This document shows positions 57,581-64,000 of a DNA stretch of 64,000 bases, piece by piece (positions within the stretch are counted from its first letter, which is position 1; every line of letters starts with the position of its first letter). The translations under genes and the position numbers were made by a program. The notes beneath the pieces were generated by a model. That model was not told the DNA's origin, ran no database searches, and saw nothing but the letters and a program-made list of their open reading frames with translations. The stretch covers positions 22,799-86,798 of the forward strand of contig NZ_QGKS01000258.1 in NCBI RefSeq assembly GCF_003172935.1, in the 5' to 3' direction. Source of the DNA: Micromonospora sicca (lineage in GTDB: Bacteria > Actinomycetota > Actinomycetes > Mycobacteriales > Micromonosporaceae).

Positions 57581-57622
57581 GCCCTCGTAGCTCAGGGGAT
57601 AGAGCAACGGTTTCCTAACCCG
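57581..57622 (+). tRNA. tRNA-Arg(CCT), 5' half only (truncated)
   Basis: GCCCTCGTAGCTCAGGGGAT begins a normal acceptor strand and D-arm, and AACGGTTTCCTAAC gives an anticodon arm with CCT at 57614-57616. After this the sequence loses the expected anticodon 3' stem, the T-arm GTTCGA and the acceptor complement. It is therefore a non-functional half gene, probably a relic of integration and deletion at this tRNA. Confidence 0.8.
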
Positions 57623-57937
57623 ACGCTCCGCTTGTGTCCGCAAGCCGACGACCTGCGGCTCCTCTCTTTCAGTGCCCCTGCCCTGGTCGCACGCGCGGGG
57701 CGCTGTGATCGCCTGCTTAAGATCAGCAAAGAAAAACCGACCCCCGCCACGCCTTGGTGATCCCTCAGACCACGGGGTCGGATAGCCCTGCCCACAGGGG
57801 CTTGCTAAAGACCCAGGGCGACATAGGCGGCCTCGACCGGCACCGGCTATGACACGACGGCGAGGTCGAGCGACAGCTGGTTGGGACGGCAGCACCGGTA
57901 GGCGGATTGTCAAGCCCCGGGTTTGATGGAGACGGGA

Positions 57938-58858
57938 TTATCTGGTTTTCAGGGTTGCGTTGACCGGGTGGGTCATCGTGTGTAGGGCTTCGTACTCGGC
58001 GGGCGGGACGTGCTCGAGTTCGCCGTGCAGGCGCCGGTTGTTGTACCAGTCGATGTACTCGACGGTCGCGATCTCCAGGTCGTCCAGGCCGCGCCAGGGT
58101 CCCTTGTTGCGGACGAGTTCGGCCTTGAACAGCGAGTTGAACGCCTCGGCCATCGCGTTGTCGTACGAGTCGCCGACCGAGCCGACCGACGCCACCGCGC
58201 CGGCCTCGGCAAGCCGTTGGGTGTAGCGAATCGCACGATATTGGACACCCCTGTCGGAGTGGTGGACCAAGCCGGCTAAGTCCGCGCCTGCGGCCTGCCG
58301 ACGCCAGATCGCCATCTGTAACGCGTCGAGGGCCAGGTCCGTGTAGAGCGAGGTGGCCACCTGCCAGCCGACGATCATGCGGGAGAACACGTCCAGGATG
58401 AACGCCGCGTACACCCATCCCGCGCTCGTGCGGACGTAGGTGAGGTCCGCGACCCACAACTCGTTCGGGCTGGTCGCGGTGAAGTCGCGTTCGACGAGGT
58501 CACCGGGGCGTGCGGTCTCGGGCGCGGGCGGCGTGGTCCGCGCGGACTTGTCCCGCAGCAGCCCTCGCAGGCCGGCGGCGCGCATGAGCCGCTCGACCGT
58601 GCACCTGGCGACGGTCACGCCCTGCCGGTTCAGTTCGTGCCACACCTTCCTGGCGCCGTAGACGCCGTAGTTCACCTCGTGCACGTGCTCGATCTTGGTG
58701 ATCAGCTCGCCGTCACGCACCGCTCGGGCCGAGGCGGGGCGGGTCTTGACGGCGTAGTAGGTCGACGGTGCGATCTGTGCCGGCGTGCCTTGCAGCGCCT
58801 GCAGGACCGGCTGGACACCGTGCTCCTCCCGCTGGGAGTCGACGAACTCGACCTTCAT
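57938..58858 (-). CDS. IS3-family transposase OrfB
   Basis: A 306-residue rve transposase. It has the HTH_21 region YGVYGARKVWHELNRQG, the DDE core with Asp in LWVADLTYVRT and LVHHSDRGVQY, and Glu in NAMAEAFNSLFKAEL. It ends normally (LHGELEHVPPAEYEAL). Its ATG overlaps the orfA stop. In this family OrfAB is made by -1 frameshifting. Confidence 0.95.
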   Translation of the reverse strand: MKVEFVDSQREEHGVQPVLQALQGTPAQIAPSTYYAVKTRPASARAVRDGELITKIEHVHEVNYGVYGARKVWHELNRQGVTVARCTVERLMRAAGLRGLLRDKSARTTPPAPETARPGDLVERDFTATSPNELWVADLTYVRTSAGWVYAAFILDVFSRMIVGWQVATSLYTDLALDALQMAIWRRQAAGADLAGLVHHSDRGVQYRAIRYTQRLAEAGAVASVGSVGDSYDNAMAEAFNSLFKAELVRNKGPWRGLDDLEIATVEYIDWYNNRRLHGELEHVPPAEYEALHTMTHPVNATLKTR

Positions 58859-59172
58859 CGCGACGGACGGTCCAGCTCCGCCGCGAAGAAAGACGCCGCG
58901 GACTTCAGGATCTGGTTCGCCCGCCGCAGCTCACGAACCTCCCGCTCCAACTCAGCGATCCTGGCCGCCTCCGACGACGTCGTCCCCGACCTGGCCCCGA
59001 CGTCGGTCTCGGCCTGCTTCACCCACGTCCGCAACGCCTCCGGATGCACGCCGAGCTGGTCCGCGATCCGCCGGATCGCCCCGATGCTCGACGCCGGGTC
59101 CCGCCTCGCCTCGACCGCCAACCGCGTGGCCCGCTCGCGCAACTCGTCCGGGTACTTCCGTGGTGCCGCCAT
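58855..59172 (-). CDS. IS3-family transposase OrfA
   Basis: A 105-residue OrfA with the HTH_Tnp_1 domain (RKYPDELRERATRLAVEARRD, GVHPEALRTWVKQAE) and a leucine-zipper-like coiled coil (IAELEREVRELRRANQILKSA). The stop overlaps the orfB start, as expected. Confidence 0.95.
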   Translation of the reverse strand: MAAPRKYPDELRERATRLAVEARRDPASSIGAIRRIADQLGVHPEALRTWVKQAETDVGARSGTTSSEAARIAELEREVRELRRANQILKSAASFFAAELDRPSR

Positions 59173-59255
59173 GACAGTGAATCCTCCGGGTGTTCGATGT
59201 CTCCATCAAACCCGGGGCGGGACAGATCGAAGAAGTCGAGCCGTTCTCGTAGCGT

Positions 59256-62200
59256 GTGTTCATGCCCCTGGCAGGACCGATTTGGCTCGACGACGGAGAC
59301 AAGATCTCCTCCATTGCCAGCGCAGTCGTCGCGGTCGTGTCGCTCGTAGTCAGCCTCGTCCAGGCTCGGCGCTCGGCCCTGCCAGCCGGGCAGCCCGCCG
59401 CGCCGCGGCGTTGGCGCCTGGCAGTCAGTGGCGGGTGCGCTGCGGTGGGTACGGGGGCAGCGGCTGCGGTGGCGTGGGCCCCCCATGACTTCCGAGTGGC
59501 CAGCGTAGCGGTCGGCGGCTTCGCGGCCGCCGTCGCGCTCGTCGTGGCCGTTTCGGGGATCGTTGCATGGCTCCGCGCCCCGAAACGGCTGGACCCAGCC
59601 GTGCGCAGGCTCTTGGACGCCCAGCTCGGCGAGGCGGACTACCACCAGTACACGTTCGGCTCGCTGCCATTGCCCGGTGTGAGCCTGATCTACGTGGAGC
59701 AGCACCTGGGCGCTGCCCCATCCGCGCGAGCGGCCACCCGGTTCCTCGACGCCGACGAGTTCGTCAGGAACAGCCCAAAGGCGATCGTTGTCGGGGCGCC
59801 CGGTGCAGGGAAGTCGACCTTCGCGGCGCACGTCGTGGGGACGTCGGCGCGCTGGTGGACGCAGGCGCGGGTCATGTCCCGCACCAGCGCCTCGCCGATC
59901 GGCCGGCTACTCCCGGTGCTCCTGCCGGCGAAGGCGCTGGCGGATGGCAACGTCGCACACGCGCTGGCCACCCGGTGGTCGCAGGCGAGTGTAACCGCAG
60001 AGATTTTCACCCGACCCCCGCACCGACGCGTCAACTGGCTCATCATCGTGGACAGCCTCGACGAGATCTCGGCCGGCGAGGCGCGCACGCGGCTGATCCA
60101 GAGCCTCGGCGCCTTCATCGCCTCCGGAACGCGGTCACACTTGATCGTCACCACCCGGGCCCTCACGACTGGGGAGCTGGCCGACCTGACCGTCCGAGGG
60201 GCCCAGGAGTTCCACCTACGCCTGTTCGAGCAGCGGGAGCTGCAGCGCTTCGCGACGCGGTGGTTCACCGCACGGGGTGGCGGTGAGGTCGACGCGGTCG
60301 CCGAAGCGGCGCGATTCCTAAGCCATGTGCGCACCTCCTCGCTGACGTCGATCGTCCGCGTCCCGCTGCTCGCCACGATGGCAGTGCTCGTATACGAGAA
60401 CGACCGGGATCGAACGCTGCCGACCAGCCGGGCTGGCCTGTACCACGAGTTCATCTGCCTGCTGCGCGGCGCACGCGACGTGTCGGTGGCCACGCCGTTC
60501 GAGATCTGGCTCGCCGACAACCTCGATCGCCTGCTCTGTGAGCTAGCAGCCGCCCTCATGCGCGACGATTCGCTGCGACTGCTGCCCTGCGCCCGCGCCT
60601 GGATCGCGGCCAACGCTCCCGCCGAGCTGCTGGCCGGGTCCGAGGCCGAGCGGCTCGGCGTTCTGCGTAACACGCTCATCGCGAGTGGACTCTGCATCTT
60701 CGCCCCGTCGCTGAGTGCCGACGGCACGATGGACGGCAGTGTTGGGGAAAGTCCCGGCATCGGCGCGCCGGGGCCGTCGCCCAGCCGCGGCGCGCCGCAG
60801 GTCGGCAACGACGTCGAGTTCGTGCATTTCACCATCGCCGAGTACCTCGCCGCCGATCCGTCAATCCACGCCTTCTCCTACGACGAGTTCCAGTCGCTCA
60901 TGGCGAACGGGCGCAGCCGTGGGTTGGCGCTCTTCGGCCTTGCCCGGAGCTCGGCCGATCCATCGCAGGTCGTCGGATCGCTCCTGCGCGACGAGGACCC
61001 GATCAACGCCGGGCGGATCGTCGCCGACGGCATCCCCGTCGGCGACGAACTCCGACGGCGCGTCATCGACGCCTTGGTCGAGCGTGTGACCCGGGACCAT
61101 TCGACGGTGGTGGACTGCGTCGCGGTCCTCGGCGACTTGGCCACCGACCCGGAAGTGTGGGCACGTTTGCGGGCGCTGGTGGTCGACCCGGGCCAGACGC
61201 TGTGGGCGCGCGTCTTCGTCGCGGACGCGCTCGCCGAACTCGACGTCGACGGCCCGCAGCTGCTGCAGGACCTCGTGGACCAGTCGCGCGACGGCGACCC
61301 GGAGGCGATCTGGTGGGCAGGACAGCGGCTGGCCGCCCGCGCCGGCTCGATTCCCCAGGTCGACGAGGCGACGCCCGGCTACATGGCCAGCGCCCGGTCG
61401 CTCGGCGAGATTGGCCGGCAGGCGTGCAGCAGGACAGCCACGGACAGGCAGCAGCCTGCGGCGGTCCGCGTCCGCGCCGCACGGATCCTGTACCAAGCGG
61501 GCGACCCGACGGGGGCGAGCGTCCTACACGAGCTCGTCCGCGGCGCGGGCCTGGCCCCGGACCTTCGCCTGCAGGCCGCCCGCTCGCTGGTCACCGGCAG
61601 GGACCGGTGCGGCTGCGGCGTCGAGGCTTTGCAGGCGCTCGCGCTGGCCGATCCGAAGGCCGCGACGCGCGTACCGGTTGAGATCCGCCGGGCGGCCGCC
61701 AACGAACTGCTCGCCGAGGGGAATCCTGCGGGGACCGAGGCGCTGCGCCGGCTCGCCCGCGATCTCGGGCTCTCCGGCAAGGAGCGCCGCCAGGTCATCG
61801 AACAGCTTGTGGCGCGCGACGACCCGCTCGGCCGGGAACTGCTAGCGCAGCTGCACCAGCGGCAGGCCCGCCGCGGTGCCTTGATCCGGTTCGCCGGTGC
61901 CGGTCTGGCCGTCGCTGGCCTGGTGGCTGTGGCGAACCGGGCGCTGCTGACCGGGCAGCGGCTGCCGGTCGCCGGCATCGCCTTCGTCGTGGCCGCCACC
62001 ACGTTGCTCCTGACGGAAGATGTGAGGCTGCTCGGGGTCGGCAGGCCACGGGCGCTGCGAGACCGGCCGGTGCGCAGGTGGCCGCACGGCCGCGACCGTG
62101 CGACCGGGACCGCCGAATACCTCGCCACCGCCATCTCCAATACCCTCCGCGACACCCAACGGGCGCTTTCGGGCGGCGCCGTCCAGACGCGCCTGGCCCC

Positions 62201-63599
62201 CGTTGGGCAGGCCGTCGCGTCGCCGTCAGTGCTGGACCCGGCCGAGCTCGCGAGATGGATGCAGGACCACCCGCGCCTGCCGGTCGTGATCCTCGGCCCG
62301 CCGGGCTCCGGGAAGACGCATGTCGCAACCACCCTCGTGCTCGAGCTCTTGCGCCAGAGAGACGCGGGCGGGGCGGTACCCGTGCTGCTCCCGCTCTACA
62401 ACTGGTCGGCGTCCAACCGCACCATCGAGGAATGGATGGTCGACAGACTGTCGAGGGACTACGCCGTGCCGGCTGGCGACGTCGTCGACCTGGTCGCCGC
62501 AGGCCGGATCCTGCCCGTCCTAGACGGGCTCGACGAGGTCGCGAGTGAGGACCAGCTCGGACGCGCATGGTATGAGATCAATGCCATGGCGATGCGGGGC
62601 GTCCCATGCGCCATCACGTGCCGCACCCCCTATTACGGAGGGCTCGCAGGGGGGAACGGCGCGGTGGACGCGGCCGTCTTTGAGATCCTGCCGCTGAGGC
62701 CGCAGGACGTCGCCGCGTTCATACGCGCCAACCTCACGGGCGACTGGGACAGGGTGTGGACGGCGATCATTCGGGAACTCGAGCACGACCCCACCGGCCG
62801 GTTCGCCGAGCTGATGTCCACCCCGCTGGCCGCCACGATCGCCCTTCGGCCTTACCTTGCGAGAGGGCGCAACCCGGAGCGCCTGCTACGACAGGCGTAT
62901 TCGCGCGGCCGGCGGGGAGAGGCTCCAGCCGACCGCCTCCCCGATGACTACATGGACGCGTATCTCGCTGACACCGTGCGCGAGATTGACGGCTACGCGT
63001 CCGACCAGAGCTGGCATTGGCTCGCGACGATCGCCCGGCAGGCGCAATTGCAGGGCGGGATCTGGTTCAGCTGGCGCAGGGTGCAGGACTGGCTCCCATT
63101 CCCGGTGCTGCGCGCGGTCGCGGTCGCCTCCACGGTGCCGGCGCTGATCACCGCGGTCGCGGGCCTGCTGTCTGGCACGGCGCGGCTGCCGGCGGTCCTG
63201 GCCGCGAGCGGGATGGTGCTCGGACTGCTCATGATTTCCATGCGGGGCAGCGGCGGGTCGGCCGGTAACCGACCGGGCTGGTCGAGCGGCACAGCCACGG
63301 TCGCGTCAGTCGTGCAGGCCAGCGTGCTCGCCGTCGGTGCCGCGCTGCTTGGGTACGCGGGAACGGGCCGGCTCGGGGACGCCTTGGTGCTCGCCGCGGC
63401 AGGAGCGGGCTCCTTCTGGGTGACCGACGCGGGTCGGTTCCAGCTCGGCCGAGCGTGGCTCGCGCTGACCGGCAGGCTGCCGTGGCGGCTGGAGCGGTTC
63501 CTCGGCGCCACGACCCGCGCCGGCATCACTGCCTACGACGGCACCGCCCACCGATTTGCCCATGTAATGGTGCAGGATCATTTCGCCCAGGAGGTCTGA
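59256..63599 (+). CDS. Membrane protein with two NACHT-like NTPase modules
   Basis: A 1447-residue protein. Three N-terminal membrane segments (about 17-35, 55-74, 82-105). The first NTPase has Walker A GAPGAGKST at 180-188, Walker B LIIVDSLDE at 262-270 and sensor LIVTTR at about 296. Residues ~560-860 are helical, with many short repeats that look HEAT-like. Two more hydrophobic segments lie near 879-897 and 907-926. The second NTPase has Walker A GPPGSGKT at 1014-1021 and Walker B ILPVLDGLDE at 1085-1094. Four C-terminal membrane segments follow, then the ending RFAHVMVQDHFAQEV. Start GTG 59256 or ATG 59262; it begins 39 bases after an IS3 end, so the native N-terminus could have been trimmed. 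Role unknown; NACHT proteins include phage-defence sensors. Confidence 0.88.
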   Translation: MFMPLAGPIWLDDGDKISSIASAVVAVVSLVVSLVQARRSALPAGQPAAPRRWRLAVSGGCAAVGTGAAAAVAWAPHDFRVASVAVGGFAAAVALVVAVSGIVAWLRAPKRLDPAVRRLLDAQLGEADYHQYTFGSLPLPGVSLIYVEQHLGAAPSARAATRFLDADEFVRNSPKAIVVGAPGAGKSTFAAHVVGTSARWWTQARVMSRTSASPIGRLLPVLLPAKALADGNVAHALATRWSQASVTAEIFTRPPHRRVNWLIIVDSLDEISAGEARTRLIQSLGAFIASGTRSHLIVTTRALTTGELADLTVRGAQEFHLRLFEQRELQRFATRWFTARGGGEVDAVAEAARFLSHVRTSSLTSIVRVPLLATMAVLVYENDRDRTLPTSRAGLYHEFICLLRGARDVSVATPFEIWLADNLDRLLCELAAALMRDDSLRLLPCARAWIAANAPAELLAGSEAERLGVLRNTLIASGLCIFAPSLSADGTMDGSVGESPGIGAPGPSPSRGAPQVGNDVEFVHFTIAEYLAADPSIHAFSYDEFQSLMANGRSRGLALFGLARSSADPSQVVGSLLRDEDPINAGRIVADGIPVGDELRRRVIDALVERVTRDHSTVVDCVAVLGDLATDPEVWARLRALVVDPGQTLWARVFVADALAELDVDGPQLLQDLVDQSRDGDPEAIWWAGQRLAARAGSIPQVDEATPGYMASARSLGEIGRQACSRTATDRQQPAAVRVRAARILYQAGDPTGASVLHELVRGAGLAPDLRLQAARSLVTGRDRCGCGVEALQALALADPKAATRVPVEIRRAAANELLAEGNPAGTEALRRLARDLGLSGKERRQVIEQLVARDDPLGRELLAQLHQRQARRGALIRFAGAGLAVAGLVAVANRALLTGQRLPVAGIAFVVAATTLLLTEDVRLLGVGRPRALRDRPVRRWPHGRDRATGTAEYLATAISNTLRDTQRALSGGAVQTRLAPVGQAVASPSVLDPAELARWMQDHPRLPVVILGPPGSGKTHVATTLVLELLRQRDAGGAVPVLLPLYNWSASNRTIEEWMVDRLSRDYAVPAGDVVDLVAAGRILPVLDGLDEVASEDQLGRAWYEINAMAMRGVPCAITCRTPYYGGLAGGNGAVDAAVFEILPLRPQDVAAFIRANLTGDWDRVWTAIIRELEHDPTGRFAELMSTPLAATIALRPYLARGRNPERLLRQAYSRGRRGEAPADRLPDDYMDAYLADTVREIDGYASDQSWHWLATIARQAQLQGGIWFSWRRVQDWLPFPVLRAVAVASTVPALITAVAGLLSGTARLPAVLAASGMVLGLLMISMRGSGGSAGNRPGWSSGTATVASVVQASVLAVGAALLGYAGTGRLGDALVLAAAGAGSFWVTDAGRFQLGRAWLALTGRLPWRLERFLGATTRAGITAYDGTAHRFAHVMVQDHFAQEV

Positions 63600-63910
63600 T
63601 CCAGAGCCAGCCCTGAGATCCTCGAGCGCACGACGGCGGGCGGTGGTCCTCCGGCCGCCGGGACACCTGCCGCCTGTCTCACCACTTCCGGATGACGGGG
63701 CCCCAAGCTATCTACGGCAACGCTGGAAGCAACCGCACCGGACAACGGCGGACGCACCGAACCTGCACCGGTAGGCGGAGTCAGCAGCGAGTCAGCAAAC
63801 GGGTTACTGCCGGCGGTGACAGAACGGCAAGGAGAGAAAGAGCAGGATCAACCGGTGTACCAGCACTAGGGCGTGTCCTGCCGATCTTGTAGTGGTTGAT
63901 CGCTGACGAT
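63600..63910. other. Intergenic region, end of the window
   Basis: About 310 bases without a gene. The right part, near 63868, appears to be the end of an IS (AGGGCGTGTCCTG). Confidence 0.5.
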
Positions 63911-64000
63911 GTGTCGGTGGTGCGTCGTAGTGAACTGACCGATGAGGCGTGGGCGGTGATCGCGCCGCTGCTACCGGAGCCGGGCAGCGGTCGGGGGCGG
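63911..64000 (+). CDS. IS5-like transposase, N-terminal fragment
   Basis: Only 30 codons are in the window, from GTG 63911. They read RRSELTDEAWAVIAPLLPEP, typical of the DUF4096 start of actinobacterial IS5-family transposases. The gene continues beyond the right edge. Confidence 0.75.
   Translation, partial: MSVVRRSELTDEAWAVIAPLLPEPGSGRGR

Larger units (their letters stand above)
57915..59217 (-). mobile_element. IS3-family insertion sequence
   Basis: Ends are 19-base inverted repeats CCCCGGGTTTGATGGAGAC (57915-57933) and its complement (59199-59217). It carries overlapping orfA and orfB on the minus strand. No target duplication is evident. The right end lies 39 bases before the NACHT gene. 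Confidence 0.9.

Overview
The window is high-GC DNA from a filamentous actinomycete. Gene style suggests Micromonosporaceae or a close relative: GTG starts, ATGA/GTGA stop-start overlaps, a wall-type RHS/LamG pair, a mycothiol-S-transferase-like MDMPI protein, and actinobacterial rve-type insertion sequences. That placement is inference; no rRNA or other taxonomic marker is present.

Region 1 (1-7.2 kb) is a CoA-thioester catabolic cluster on the + strand. It holds the end of a homodimeric 2-oxoacid dehydrogenase E1, a large acyl-CoA dehydrogenase, a class III CoA-transferase, a small acyl-CoA dehydrogenase-like partner, a dienoyl-CoA-reductase-like SDR, a 3-hydroxyisobutyrate-dehydrogenase-like enzyme, and a FabG-like SDR broken by a 2-base deletion.

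Region 2 (9.3-33.9 kb) is the metabolic core. An ISAs1-family element with a perfect 10-bp target duplication lies on its left side. The genes fall into divergent units around four intergenic regions: (a) XdhC on the minus strand against a + operon of solute-binding lipoprotein, AMI1-like amidase, amidohydrolase-2 enzyme, two-subunit 3-oxoacid CoA-transferase, biotin carrier, biotin carboxylase and PycB-type carboxyltransferase; (b) a tauABC/ssuABC-like ATPase and two permeases on the minus strand against an IclR regulator and MFS transporter; (c) a minus-strand operon of CoxG-like protein, FAD, Mo and 2Fe-2S subunits of a molybdenum hydroxylase, a PcaD-like hydrolase and a UbiD decarboxylase; (d) two isochorismatase-type amidohydrolases flanking a second solute-binding lipoprotein. 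A MocA-like nucleotidyltransferase follows. All four control regions carry a TGTCC-N8-GGACA dyad, so they look like one regulon. The set suggests uptake, water-derived ring hydroxylation, decarboxylation, hydrolytic opening, deamidation and CoA activation of a (hetero)aromatic acid or cyclic amide, with no recognisable oxygenase. The substrate is unknown.

Region 3 (33.9-43 kb) is a decayed accessory stretch. It has degenerate dispersed repeats, some carrying 10-bp-phased iterations, an Imm35-like protein, several hypothetical proteins, an MDMPI protein, and a TetR gene that is both frameshifted and interrupted by an rve-type IS.

Region 4 (43-53.5 kb) is a polymorphic-toxin locus on the minus strand: a LamG/DNRLRE-type surface protein, then a ~2270-residue RHS protein ending in a Hint domain and a short low-GC tip, then a candidate immunity gene.

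Region 5 (53.9-64 kb) contains an adenylate-kinase-like protein with a degenerate P-loop, a small charged protein, a second rve-type IS that truncates a gene, a tRNA-Arg(CCT) lacking its 3' half, an IS3 element, a 1447-residue membrane protein with two NACHT-like NTPase modules, and the start of an IS5-like transposase at the right edge.
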